This document shows, one piece after another, positions 22,624-30,320 of a DNA stretch of 50,740 bases. A program made the translations under genes and the position numbers. This stretch comes from JBAWAP01 sp049589355. Lineage in GTDB: Bacteria; Chloroflexota; Anaerolineae; VGOG01. How positions within the stretch are numbered: the first letter of the stretch is position 1; each line of letters opens with the position of its first letter. The notes beneath the pieces are model-generated. The model was given only the letters and a program-made list of their open reading frames with translations. It made no database searches and had not been told where the DNA came from. Where the stretch lies: positions 1 to 50,740 of the forward strand of contig JBAWAP010000265.1 of assembly GCA_049589355.1 (NCBI GenBank), read 5' to 3'.

Positions 22624-22827
22624 GTCCTTTGGGTCAAGACTGCATCCACCCCAGTCGTATTCGTCAAACACGTCTTCTGCTATCGAATAGGGTGGGCCAC
22701 TATAGTTTCGAGAATCCTCTTGGTCGAGCTTAATTGCCACGATGACTCGTGTACCAATGTCGGTGCAGCGCCACTTTCCAGAGGCGGTATAGAATTCCAC
22801 GCCGATTTGGAAATCTTCTTTTCTCAT
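22615..22827 (-). CDS. Small conserved protein, 70 residues
   Basis: The sequence MRKEDFQIGVEFYTASGKWR is followed by CTDIGTRVIVAIKLD, then GPPYSIAEDVFDEYDWGGC. I know this as a small conserved protein found in cyanobacteria, Chloroflexota and gamma-proteobacteria, always without an assigned function. The ATG at 22827 fits the family start; upstream in-frame TTG adds four residues. It belongs to a chain of tiny minus-strand genes (22.6-23.6 kb). Confidence 0.7.
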   Translation of the reverse strand: MRKEDFQIGVEFYTASGKWRCTDIGTRVIVAIKLDQEDSRNYSGPPYSIAEDVFDEYDWGGCSLDPKDFE

Positions 22828-22957
22828 CTGTTGACGCAACTACCCAGGCAAGCGGCTGACTTCAAGCTCCCTGCGAAGCAGGGGGTCTGTGACAGCTTGC
22901 CATGCTTCTACCCGCGCCTGGTACTTGCATCGAGTGGATGCCACGGCAGAACGCATG

Positions 22958-23209
22958 TTAGGCGGGTTGCTGCGCCCAGGCACCCGCTGACATCAGCATC
23001 CGCTCAGCCACTTTTGGCAACTCGATAGGTACAAACATTGATGTCGGATAGAGATAGCCGTCTTCTGAGCCAGGTTCGCCATATGTCTCATCAATGACAC
23101 GGATCAGGTTATGTTTGGCCGCGTCTTCATCTGGCAATGTGCGATATACCCTACCGACAATCAGCGATTCTGGGTTGTTGTTGCTAACACAAATGACAAA
23201 CTTGCTCAT
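22958..23209 (-). CDS. Small conserved protein, 83 residues
   Basis: MSKFVICVSNNNPESLIVGR is followed by VYRTLPDEDAAKHNLIRVIDE and a GYLYPTSMF stretch. It resembles small uncharacterised proteins with a short beta-barrel (SH3-like) profile, in which a GRVY..LPD turn and a LIRVIDE strand recur. The start codon overlaps the stop of the 39-residue gene before it (ATGA), so the two are translationally coupled. The stop codon lies within GCCTAAC. Confidence 0.65.
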   Translation of the reverse strand: MSKFVICVSNNNPESLIVGRVYRTLPDEDAAKHNLIRVIDETYGEPGSEDGYLYPTSMFVPIELPKVAERMLMSAGAWAQQPA

Positions 23210-23325
23210 AAGATTACCCTCTTGATTTTGAACTTCCGCCGCCCTATTCCACTGGCCTCGTACCAGTGTATCTCGGCTTCGCAAGTTGTACCGTCTGCGA
23301 ATTGCACAGTCACAACACCTTTCAT
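23206..23325 (-). CDS. Tiny conserved protein, 39 residues
   Basis: This very short gene encodes MKGVVTVQFADGTTCEAEIH and then WYEASGIGRRKFKIKRVIL. The HWYEA.GIG...FKIKR core is familiar from small uncharacterised proteins of cyanobacteria and Chloroflexota, which supports it as a real gene in spite of its length. It ends in an ATGA overlap with the 83-residue gene. Confidence 0.65.
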   Translation of the reverse strand: MKGVVTVQFADGTTCEAEIHWYEASGIGRRKFKIKRVIL

Positions 23326-23347
23326 TTTGCGCCAGCGGCCCTTGCCA

Positions 23348-23372
23348 GCCGCCTTCTGATAGCCTATTCAAA
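23348..23372. repeat. 25-bp direct repeat, copy 2
   Basis: Identical to 22599-22623. On the minus strand it reads as the last codons TFE and stop of a gene like the 70-residue one, but the body of that gene is absent here. Confidence 0.85.
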
Positions 23373-23427
23373 CGTCATTTCTGCACTGCCTGTTAGACCG
23401 TGCACAGTTGGCCGCATTTGCAGCGCT

Positions 23428-23613
23428 TCACCATGTCTTCCAGTTACATTCGCGTTCATAGTGCAATGGCTCTTTGCCGCGTCCCCACAACAGTATGTGC
23501 TTGGCAAATCTGCGTCGCGCTTTCGACAGTTGCCGTTTCCAATAGCGACCAATGTGTGGATTGGGCCAACGACATTGCCAATGTGGTAGTTTGTCTTTCT
23601 CTCGTCTACCCAT
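23428..23613 (-). CDS. Small basic protein, 61 residues
   Basis: This Arg/Lys-rich protein starts MGRREKDKLPHW and has YWKRQLSKARRRFAKH and a C-terminal ERECNWKTW. The E.E.xWK.W ending recurs in small conserved proteins often found next to genes like the 39-residue one here. Nucleic-acid binding is inferred from charge only. It is the first gene of the small-gene run. Its stop (TGA) overlaps a 13-codon frame with CKCG that I do not call. Confidence 0.55.
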   Translation of the reverse strand: MGRREKDKLPHWQCRWPNPHIGRYWKRQLSKARRRFAKHILLWGRGKEPLHYERECNWKTW

Positions 23614-23753
23614 TTTTCTTGTTTTTAGCCTGAAGGATATGGCTCGTGCTCTTGCAGTATGGCGGCCAAGCCCCATCAGGCCTCGGTTGAGGACTTCGAC
23701 TGAAAGTTCAGCGAGCTAGTCGCGCTGCTCAGCCGAAGCCCTTGGCTGAACGA

Positions 23754-23821
23754 CTGAAAGGGCAAAGCACCCTGAAGGACGCTCAGCTTCAGGGTGCTTT
23801 TAGCGCCCTTCGCCCTTTCAG
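23754..23821. terminator. Long nested hairpin
   Basis: An outer perfect 10-bp stem (CTGAAAGGGC / GCCCTTTCAG, 23754-23763 and 23812-23821) encloses an inner perfect 12-bp stem (AGCACCCTGAAG / CTTCAGGGTGCT, 23766-23777 and 23787-23798). On the plus strand the inner stem is followed by TTTT. It can end transcription of the minus-strand YtxH gene only if read without a T tract, so a bidirectional terminator or mobile palindrome are both possible. The rest of the 23614-23913 spacer shows no gene. Confidence 0.6.
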
Positions 23822-23913
23822 TTTAGCCCCAGGCGACCCGGCAATGGTTTAGCGACACCCAAGCGGGAGACATTTCAATTAGAAGACAGCGAGTAGCTGA
23901 GGGGGCTAGGGCA

Positions 23914-24267
23914 TTAGGCCTCAGCCTCAGCCGTGGCTTTGCCCTTGGCCTCCTCCAGTTTGGCCATCAGCTCCTCTTTTTTCTTGGCCGCTGCTTCCTT
24001 GCCTTCGGTGATGGCCTCCTCGACTCGCCCTTTCTTCTCCTCCAGGACAACCTGGCCCTTCTCCCGAAGCTCCTCGGCTGTCTTCCTGGCCTCCAATGCC
24101 AGTTCCTCGGCCCGGCCTTTGAGCTCGATGCCCTTCTCACTGAGTCGCGCCCGAGTCTCTTCGCCGGCTTCAGGGGCCATGAGCAGGCCTGCCGCGAACC
24201 CCACCAACCCGCCGACGATAAATCCGGCTACAAACCAGGCACTCCCATTGTCGTTAGCCATAGTCAA
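23914..24267 (-). CDS. YtxH-like membrane-anchored protein
   Basis: The 117-residue protein has one N-terminal membrane helix (FVAGFIVGGLVGFAAGLLMAP) followed by PEAGEETRARLSEKG, the signature of the YtxH family. The remaining 70 residues are Glu/Lys/Ala-rich and should form a long helix or coiled coil. YtxH proteins are linked to general stress in Bacillus; the exact role is unknown. It is the second gene after the promoter at 24757-24785. Confidence 0.8.
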   Translation of the reverse strand: MTMANDNGSAWFVAGFIVGGLVGFAAGLLMAPEAGEETRARLSEKGIELKGRAEELALEARKTAEELREKGQVVLEEKKGRVEEAITEGKEAAAKKKEELMAKLEEAKGKATAEAEA

Positions 24268-24298
24268 TACCTCCCATTCTCAAAGAGTTTTGCGCGTT

Positions 24299-24721
24299 CT
24301 AGTCAATGCGCCTACTTCGCCATTTGGTCAACGTCTGTACTGCACTCTTCACCCCAGATGCATAACTGATCACCTTGATGATCGGCGAGACCACGGCGTC
24401 GCTCACAAAAGTAGCCGTTCCCCGCACAGTGTTGACCGTCTCGCTCACACTGTTGACTGTCTCGTTCGTGGTATCGAGGATCGGCGTGATCTTTCTCTCC
24501 AAGGTCTGGATCAACCACCACAACATGCCGATGACCACTCCCAGGAGCAGCAGCACCACGATGGACTCAAGAGCGAGGACGATGATGGAGATGTCTCGAA
24601 TGATCTCCGTCTCCCTTGGCGCGGTAAAGAGAAAATAACACATCACAACTAGCAACACTATTACGACCACCAAGATACCGATGAGTGCTATCTGGAAGTT
24701 CTTCCTCTCACGCTCGTTCAC
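24299..24721 (-). CDS. Two-helix membrane protein
   Basis: This 140-residue protein has two hydrophobic helices (about residues 10-32 and 44-68) and then a region rich in Thr, Val and Ser with repeated ETVN (ETVNSVSETVNTVRGTATF), which suggests a coiled or amphipathic helix as in DUF948-type proteins. It ends with a basic tail (KWRSRRID). It is co-transcribed with the YtxH-like gene, 31 bases apart, so the two probably work at the membrane together. Confidence 0.7.
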   Translation of the reverse strand: MNERERKNFQIALIGILVVVIVLLVVMCYFLFTAPRETEIIRDISIIVLALESIVVLLLLGVVIGMLWWLIQTLERKITPILDTTNETVNSVSETVNTVRGTATFVSDAVVSPIIKVISYASGVKSAVQTLTKWRSRRID

Positions 24722-24756
24722 GTTGCTCTCTCCTTATTGGCACTGGATTGTGCATC

Positions 24757-24785
24757 ATTATAGCACACGCCCATGCGATAGTCAA
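24757..24785 (-). promoter_or_regulatory. Strong promoter for the membrane protein/YtxH pair
   Basis: The minus strand has TTGACT (24780-24785), 17 bases, and perfect TATAAT (24757-24762), 36 bases before the start codon. Confidence 0.75.
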
Positions 24786-24811
24786 AACAGCACCTTTGTT
24801 GGTTAGAAAGC

Positions 24812-25675
24812 CTAGTTCCCGCTCCCCTTGCTCCTTTGCTCTTCGAGAAAATCTTCTATCTCCTCGAAAAGATCTCGATCCATCTCAGCTTCTGTTGGCC
24901 TGATATGGGTCGTCAAGCTTTCAAATCTGTCTATGGCCTCCTTCACATCTTCAGGCAAAGCATTGTACAGTTTCTCCATCTCTGGTTCGAACCTCTCAGC
25001 CCAGGCAGTCAATTCATCCAGGTTGATCTCGATATCGAGCATCTCGATCAAAACCTCCAGAACAGCTCGCGAGGCTCTGGGATTTGCCAACTGTGTAGCA
25101 TAGACTGGCATTTCCCCCAAGAGACAGACTCCCTCGATGTCTCTCTCTTTGGCAACCCCTAGCAATAACCCGTTTAAACCCCCTATGCTGCCACTTTCCA
25201 TCACCTGGACGCGGTATTCTTTCAGGTATTCTGTCAATTCCGCGTCTGTGGCAGTCCCCCAGACCCCTGGTTGCCTGGAGTGGTGAATGAAGAGGGGAAA
25301 TGCTGCAAACGTGTATATCCTTACGACTTGAAATTCCTCAGCTACATCCAGAACCCGGCAGGCAAATTCATACCCTCTGTCAGGTTGACTACTCCCTGTA
25401 AAGATCACCAGGCTGTGCTCACGACCTCTATCCCAGCTATAGAACTTACTCTCCGGCAATTCTGGCGTTCGTATCAAATGATCTTCGATGAGGACCTGGG
25501 CAGGGGAGAAGAAATAGCAGGGGTCAATCTCCCCGAATTCTTCAGCCCCAAGCTTATGCCTCAAGTAATTGGCAGCGATTATGGCAACTCCCCCCATACC
25601 AGGCCAAGCTGCTACCATGTACGGCTTGCGCAGTCTGGGCCTTTGGGAAAGTTTAACAGGACTGACCGTATCCAT
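24812..25675 (-). CDS. PAC2 family protein
   Basis: The 287-residue protein matches the PAC2 (proteasome assembly chaperone 2-like) family found in archaea, actinobacteria and Chloroflexota: PYMVAAWPGMGGVAIIAANYL at the start, later GSIGGLNGLLLGVAKERDI and LGEMPVYATQLANPRASRAVL. The last 90 residues are acidic and helical. Its molecular role in bacteria is not settled; no proteasome genes are in the window. A promoter stands at 25739-25767. Confidence 0.85.
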   Translation of the reverse strand: MDTVSPVKLSQRPRLRKPYMVAAWPGMGGVAIIAANYLRHKLGAEEFGEIDPCYFFSPAQVLIEDHLIRTPELPESKFYSWDRGREHSLVIFTGSSQPDRGYEFACRVLDVAEEFQVVRIYTFAAFPLFIHHSRQPGVWGTATDAELTEYLKEYRVQVMESGSIGGLNGLLLGVAKERDIEGVCLLGEMPVYATQLANPRASRAVLEVLIEMLDIEINLDELTAWAERFEPEMEKLYNALPEDVKEAIDRFESLTTHIRPTEAEMDRDLFEEIEDFLEEQRSKGSGN

Positions 25676-25738
25676 GACCCTCGACTACCTCGCTGATAGA
25701 CACGACGAATGAGCAGGCAGTAACCAAAGCTCAATAGG

Positions 25739-25767
25739 ATTATAGCATCAAGCTGGTTTTGCCGCAA
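25739..25767 (-). promoter_or_regulatory. Promoter of the PAC2 gene
   Basis: TTGCGG (25762-25767), 17 bases, TATAAT (25739-25744) on the minus strand, about 64 bases before the PAC2 start. Confidence 0.6.
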
Positions 25768-25779
25768 CAGCCGTAGGCA

Positions 25780-26040
25780 TCATGCCCTTAACCACTTGGC
25801 CAGGAGCAGGAGCAGCCAAGACCCGAGGGTTCCTTCCAAGACATGGATCTGGCCGATTATCAGGACATCCAGACCCAGGAAGTCTCCTGCCAGCTCGCCT
25901 ATCCCAAAGCCCAGCCAGCAGACTACCAGATAGAGCAGCAAGTCCTTGGCGCTCCCTTTCTGCCACAGGTTGAAAAAGGCAGCATAGGCACCAGCAATGA
26001 CTAGCGATAAGACCAGAGGAGGAGAGAGAAGTATCTGCAT
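25780..26040 (-). CDS. Small integral membrane protein
   Basis: This 86-residue protein has about three hydrophobic segments (LVLSLVIAGAYAAFFNL, DLLLYLVVCWLGFGIGEL and the C-terminal LLLLLAKWLRA). No catalytic motif is visible. It follows mnmA with one base between the stop and the start, so the two are co-transcribed, although no functional link is evident. Confidence 0.6.
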   Translation of the reverse strand: MQILLSPPLVLSLVIAGAYAAFFNLWQKGSAKDLLLYLVVCWLGFGIGELAGDFLGLDVLIIGQIHVLEGTLGSWLLLLLAKWLRA

Positions 26041-26041
26041 T

Positions 26042-27121
26042 TTAACTGATTATCCCCCCACCAAGTACGACCTCACCTTGATAGAAGACGACGCCTTGCC
26101 CCGGTGTGATGTCCCGCTGGGGCTGGGCGAACTTCACTCGCGCCCGGCCATCTTCGAGCGGGATGAGAAGGGCTTCGGACTCGACAGCCTGGTAGCGAAT
26201 CTTAGCCGTGATCTCCAGAGGCCCCTGCGGAATTTGTCCAGAGATGTAACTGACCCCCGTGGCCACGAGCTTCCTTCGCCCCAACTCCGCTTTGGTGCCC
26301 ACCATCAGCGCGTTGCGAGACACATCTATTTGCATAACGTAAAGGGCCTCCGGGGCAGCGATACCCAGGCCCTCTCGCTGGCCGATGGTGTAGAAAGGCA
26401 GACCCTTGTGCTGACCAATGATACGCCCCGCCGTGTCCAAGATGGGACCAGGCCGAATGGTCTCCGGCGCATGAATCTGCAGAAAGCGGCGGTAATCGTT
26501 ATCCGAGAGGAAACAGAGGTCCTGGCTCTCAGTCTTTTCGGCTACGGGCAGACCTCGCTGACGAGCCATAGCCCGCACCTGCTCCTTGGTGTAATCGCCC
26601 AAAGGCAAGAGGAGATACCGGAGCTCCCTCTGCCCCAGCATGTAGAGCACGTAGGACTGATCCTTCTCCCCGTCGCAGCCCTTGAGAAGCTGATAACGAC
26701 CATCCACCTGCCGTACTCTGGCATAGTGACCCGTGGCCAGGTATTGAGCATCCATGGTCAGGGCCCGACGGAGCAAGAGATCGAACTTGATACGACGGTT
26801 GCAAGCCAGACAGGGGTTTGGGGTGCGGCCACGAGCGTATTCCGCGATGAAGAGGTCAACGATTTCCTTCTTGAATTCCCGCTCGTAGTTAATCAGATAG
26901 AAAGGTATATTCAAGATATAGCAGACGCGGCGCGCGTCTGCTATATCTTCTATGGAACAACAGCGATTGGTTGAGCCGCCTTGGCCCTCCTCGGCCCAGA
27001 GGCGCATCATGACCCCAATCACATCGTAGCCCCGCTCCACTAGAAGGGCCGCCGTGGTGGAGCTGTCCACTCCGCCGCTCAAGGCTACTACGACCCGGCT
27101 GCCTTCCCCTTGGCGCATCAT
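26042..27121 (-). CDS. mnmA: tRNA-specific 2-thiouridylase
   Basis: This 359-residue enzyme puts sulfur on U34 of tRNA for Lys, Glu and Gln. The PP-loop SGGVDSS lies near residue 15; the catalytic cysteines are in NPCLACNRR and in QDLCFL, and TGHYARV and the C-terminal SGQIPQGP beta domain are as in the family. It is close to the usual 360 residues. Two starts (MM) are possible one codon apart. It lies just downstream of two tRNA genes on the same strand and may be read from their promoter. Confidence 0.95.
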   Translation of the reverse strand: MMRQGEGSRVVVALSGGVDSSTTAALLVERGYDVIGVMMRLWAEEGQGGSTNRCCSIEDIADARRVCYILNIPFYLINYEREFKKEIVDLFIAEYARGRTPNPCLACNRRIKFDLLLRRALTMDAQYLATGHYARVRQVDGRYQLLKGCDGEKDQSYVLYMLGQRELRYLLLPLGDYTKEQVRAMARQRGLPVAEKTESQDLCFLSDNDYRRFLQIHAPETIRPGPILDTAGRIIGQHKGLPFYTIGQREGLGIAAPEALYVMQIDVSRNALMVGTKAELGRRKLVATGVSYISGQIPQGPLEITAKIRYQAVESEALLIPLEDGRARVKFAQPQRDITPGQGVVFYQGEVVLGGGIIS

Positions 27122-27159
27122 CCATCATCCCCCCAAACCATTTGAGAACAGCCAAAAAA

Positions 27160-27234
27160 TGGAGCGGAAGACGGGATTCGAACCCGCGACCCTCTCCTTG
27201 GCAAGGAGATGCTCTACCGCTGAGCCACTTCCGC
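27160..27234 (-). tRNA. tRNA-Gly (GCC)
   Basis: A 75-nt gene with a paired acceptor stem GCGGAAG/CTTCCGC, D arm GCTC-AGCGGTAGA-GC, anticodon loop TTGCCAA (anticodon GCC) within stem TCTCC/GGAGA, T loop GGGTTCGAATCCC and an encoded CCA. Confidence 0.97.
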
Positions 27235-27268
27235 TCGACCTGCTAGCTGCCTAAACTGGCTGATGTGT

Positions 27269-27354
27269 TGGTGGGGAAGGAGAGATTTGAACTCTCATGG
27301 GCCAGGCCCACGTGATCCTAAGTCACGCTCGTCTGCCAGTTCCGACACTTCCCC
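27269..27354 (-). tRNA. tRNA-Leu (TAG)
   Basis: An 86-nt class II tRNA with acceptor GGGGAAG/CTTCCCC, anticodon loop CTTAGGA (anticodon TAG), a long variable arm (GTGGGCCTGGCCCAT), T arm GAGTTCAAATCTC and an encoded CCA. The tRNA-Gly follows 34 bases on, so both come from one transcript. Confidence 0.96.
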
Positions 27355-27371
27355 GCTGGTTTCAAATGGAT

Positions 27372-27400
27372 ATTATACCGTCAACAGAGTAATTTTGCAA
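27372..27400 (-). promoter_or_regulatory. tRNA operon promoter
   Basis: TTGCAA (27395-27400), 17 bases, TATAAT (27372-27377) on the minus strand. The expected start falls about 10 bases before the tRNA-Leu 5' end. Confidence 0.75.
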
Positions 27401-27430
27401 GCCGCAGCGCAGTGCTCTTATACCTCTTTC

Positions 27431-29185
27431 TCACCTCCGACCGAATTCGCGCGCCAGTTGCTCGGCACTCAAATGAATCATCGTCGGGCGGCCGTGGGGA
27501 CAGGTGCGCGGCATGGCCGTCTGCTCCAACTGGCGGATCAGGTCCCGCATCTCCTCCATGGAAAGAGTCTGCCCAGCCCGAACGGCGCTGTGACAGATCA
27601 GACTGATCAACGCTCTCTCCTCCCCCGTTCCTACTGTCCCCCCCTCGGTCAACTCATCAACGATCTCAACGATGGCCTGGCCGATATCACCCTTAGCCAG
27701 CATGGCCGGCACGGCTCGCACCAGATACGTCTCCCCACCAAAAGGCTCGATGTCGAAGCCCAATTGGTTTAAGAACTCCAGGCTTTCTCCACCAGCCACT
27801 CCAGACCGGAAGGGCAACTCGATGGTCAATGGTTCCAGCAGCGCTTGTGAGGTGATCGCCATCTTAGCCCGCTCGGCCATAAGCCGCTCGTAGAGCACCC
27901 GCTCGTGAGCGGCGTGCTGGTCAATGAGATACAACCCTTCGGGGCCCTCAGCAATGATGTACGTCTGAGCCACCTGTCCCAGAACCCGCAAGGGCGGCAG
28001 CTTGGCGGCCTCAGGAAATTCAAAAGCCGACGGCGCTTCGATCCCAGCCGTGCGTTGCGCCTCCAATGCCAATTCCGCTTGGGTGCCCACCTCCACCAGC
28101 CTGCGCCGTCTCTCCATGTCCGGTGCGGGCCACTGCGAGGGGAGGCCCGACATCCTGGGAATCGTCGCCTGGTCAACCAGGGTACGACGCACCGCCTTCT
28201 GGACAGCAGCGAAGACGGCGTTGCTGTCCAGGAATCTGATCTCGCTCTTGGTAGGGTGGACGTTGATGTCAACCTGGGAGGGGTCCAAATCCAGACGGAG
28301 AACGACGATCGGGCACCGGCCCGTAGGCAGCAGGGTATGGTAAGCCTCGCTCACAGCATAACTGAGCATGCGATCCTGCACCCAGCGGCCGTTGACGAAG
28401 AAGGTCAGGTAGCTGCGATTGGCTCGATGCAAAGAGGGAGGGCTGATGTAGCCGTATACGTCTACTAGTTCCAGGTTCGATGTTCCGGGTTTCAAATTGT
28501 CTGCCTCAATACTTCGGACTTCTAGCATCTGCTGCGCGATTTCCAACCCGTAAACCTTGATGAGCACATCGTACAGCTCACCGCTGCCCAGGGACTGAAA
28601 GGTCAGCCGTCCGTCGTTCAAGAGACTGAAGCGCAGGTGAGGATAGGCCATACCGTAGCAGTAGACCAGGCTGTCAATGTGCTTTCGCTCGGTAGTTTCG
28701 CTGCGCAGGAATTTCAGACGGGCAGGGACGTTGTAGAAAAGGTTCTCCACCGTGACCACCGTGCCCTGAGGGCAGCCCTTCTTTTGGCGCTGGGTGACCT
28801 TGCCGCCCTCCAGGCGCAACAGGGTACCGACATCCTCCTCCGCGGTCCTGGTCACTATGGTAAACTGGCTCACGGCGGCAATGCTGGCCAGAGCCTCACC
28901 TCGAAAGCCCAGCGTGCTAATGGAGACCAGATCATCCACGCTGGCGATTTTACTGGTGGCGTGGCGGGCAAAGGCCAGCTCGACCTCGTCGGCGGGGATC
29001 CCCGTCCCGTCGTCAATCACTCGCATCAGGCGGCGTCCCCCCTGGCGCGCCTCGACCTTGATCTCCCTGGCCCCCGCGTCAATAGAGTTCTCGACCAGTT
29101 CCTTAACCACAGAGGCCGGCCGCTCCACCACCTCGCCCGCAGCGATCTTAGATGCTACTTCCTCCGACAGCACCCTGATAGGCAT
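27431..29185 (-). CDS. mutL: DNA mismatch repair protein MutL
   Basis: The 584-residue protein has the GHKL ATPase motifs at the start (VVKELVENSIDAG, DDGTGI, FARHATSKI, TLGFRGEALASI) and the C-terminal dimerisation domain with DQHAAHERVLYE and CPHGRPT, the metal-binding endonuclease motifs of MutL proteins in bacteria that lack MutH. It therefore should nick the daughter strand itself. MutS is not in the window. It has its own promoter at 29225-29253. The linker between domains is short. Confidence 0.96.
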   Translation of the reverse strand: MPIRVLSEEVASKIAAGEVVERPASVVKELVENSIDAGAREIKVEARQGGRRLMRVIDDGTGIPADEVELAFARHATSKIASVDDLVSISTLGFRGEALASIAAVSQFTIVTRTAEEDVGTLLRLEGGKVTQRQKKGCPQGTVVTVENLFYNVPARLKFLRSETTERKHIDSLVYCYGMAYPHLRFSLLNDGRLTFQSLGSGELYDVLIKVYGLEIAQQMLEVRSIEADNLKPGTSNLELVDVYGYISPPSLHRANRSYLTFFVNGRWVQDRMLSYAVSEAYHTLLPTGRCPIVVLRLDLDPSQVDINVHPTKSEIRFLDSNAVFAAVQKAVRRTLVDQATIPRMSGLPSQWPAPDMERRRRLVEVGTQAELALEAQRTAGIEAPSAFEFPEAAKLPPLRVLGQVAQTYIIAEGPEGLYLIDQHAAHERVLYERLMAERAKMAITSQALLEPLTIELPFRSGVAGGESLEFLNQLGFDIEPFGGETYLVRAVPAMLAKGDIGQAIVEIVDELTEGGTVGTGEERALISLICHSAVRAGQTLSMEEMRDLIRQLEQTAMPRTCPHGRPTMIHLSAEQLAREFGRR

Positions 29186-29224
29186 CGCAAATCCCCAATC
29201 CGCTGAATCGTTAATCTGCTGCCT

Positions 29225-29253
29225 ATTTTACCACACAAGAGCCATTTCCACAA
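29225..29253 (-). promoter_or_regulatory. mutL promoter
   Basis: TTGTGG (29248-29253), 17 bases, TAAAAT (29225-29230) on the minus strand, about 40 bases before mutL. Confidence 0.6.
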
Positions 29254-29286
29254 AGGCGTTTAGCTTGGCATTGTTGGATCTGCGAG

Positions 29287-29383
29287 AACACTACAACGGA
29301 TTCAGAATAAAACGAATCAGGAGCAAAACACCTGTACTGAGCCTGTCGAAGTATCCGTTCCTTTCTCAATCCGATGTAGTGTT
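29287..29383. repeat. 97-bp element with 16-bp inverted ends
   Basis: AACACTACAACGGATT (29287-29302) and its complement with one mismatch (29368-29383) bound a 97-bp element, close in size to the elements at 2652, 32388 and 38145 but unlike them in sequence. The palindromic repeat TGTACTGAGCCTGTCGAAG lies inside it. Nothing else is seen in the 29186-29465 spacer. Confidence 0.6.
29331..29353. repeat. GAGC/GTCGAAG palindromic repeat, intergenic copy
   Basis: CCTGTACTGAGCCTGTCGAA matches the repeat that is translated inside the polyprenyl synthase gene (3583-3612) and is related to those in nnr. Confidence 0.65.
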
Positions 29384-29465
29384 GGTTGGCGGCCACGTCA
29401 AGTTGTCAGCCAGATGGAAGCAGGTTGTGCAAGTGAGGCTCGGATCAGTTGCTGGGGGCGCTATT

Positions 29466-30296
29466 CTATGAGGGCGCACAAAAGGCCCGACGCACGTAGG
29501 CCACACAGCGGGCCAACTGGCTTTTAACGCTGGGAGGCCACCAGATGCGTAGGGCGACCGGGCTGATCTCCAAAGTAATGGGGCCACAGTATCCGTCGGC
29601 GGCCAAACGACTCAGGAGATCAGTCAGCGGCAGTTGGCCATCGCCGGGTATTTGATGGTGCTTGAGGTAGGTGTGTAGATAGGAGACGTCCAAAGGCCAG
29701 GGTGGAGAACGCAGGTCGCTGAGGTGGACGTTCACCAATCGGTCAACTAAGAGATGGTAGGTCTCAGCTAAACTATAGCTCGAAGTGGCGGCATGGGAGG
29801 TGTCCAGCACTAGCGGCAGGTCAAGCTCATCGGCAAAGGCGCGCAGCTCCCGCATGTCGCTCAAAACATAGCTGCGATCCTGGGTGCGGAAGAAGCCCCG
29901 GTTCTCTATAGCGATGCGCAGACCGGTGCCCTCTGTGCGCTGCAAACCCTCCGTCAGGGCTTCCACGTAGCTCCGACCTCGACCATCGGCCAGGCTGCGA
30001 GCGTTGGGAGGATGCAAGACGACGTACCTTGCACCGGCCTCCAGTGCCAAATCAACCAGTCTGGGGACGACAGTTCGATAGTCGGACCAGCCGGGGAAGG
30101 GCAGGATGGGCGGGTGGAGGCTGAAGATGGTCAGGCCGTAGCTCTCGGCCAGGCGACGGACGTGTCCGCCGCCCCTCAACTCGACCTCGGGACTGACCAC
30201 CAATTCCACCCCCGCGAAGCCGGCTTCCCTTGCTATACTGAAGATGGAGCGCAGAGGATAAATGTAAATGCAGCCTGTGGACAGACTTAATTCCAT
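29466..30296 (-). CDS. TIM-barrel sugar isomerase / AP endonuclease-2-like protein
   Basis: This protein of about 276 residues belongs to the xylose-isomerase-like TIM-barrel superfamily: AGFAGVELVVSPEVE, YVVLHPPNA, IAIENRGFF, LVLDTSHAA and HLSDLRSP carry the metal-binding Glu, His and Asp residues expected. The HxxDLR ending and a late ITLEISP Glu complete the site. The substrate is unknown: sugar-phosphate epimerase, inositol-type isomerase or DNA endonuclease are options. I take the ATG at 30296 rather than the upstream TTG. It is followed upstream by nadD, 24 bases away. Confidence 0.8.
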   Translation of the reverse strand: MELSLSTGCIYIYPLRSIFSIAREAGFAGVELVVSPEVELRGGGHVRRLAESYGLTIFSLHPPILPFPGWSDYRTVVPRLVDLALEAGARYVVLHPPNARSLADGRGRSYVEALTEGLQRTEGTGLRIAIENRGFFRTQDRSYVLSDMRELRAFADELDLPLVLDTSHAATSSYSLAETYHLLVDRLVNVHLSDLRSPPWPLDVSYLHTYLKHHQIPGDGQLPLTDLLSRLAADGYCGPITLEISPVALRIWWPPSVKSQLARCVAYVRRAFCAPS

Positions 30297-30320
30297 AACT
30301 TCAAAGCCCAAAGCTCAAAG

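Noticed and set aside
22950..22970. Integron attC site at GCCTAAC
   Set aside because: No matching GTTRRRY box with the right spacing and fold was found, so it is not listed as a feature.
23395..23440. 13-codon peptide with CKCG after the 61-residue gene
   Set aside because: Too short and without a ribosome site of its own; probably a gene remnant or chance.
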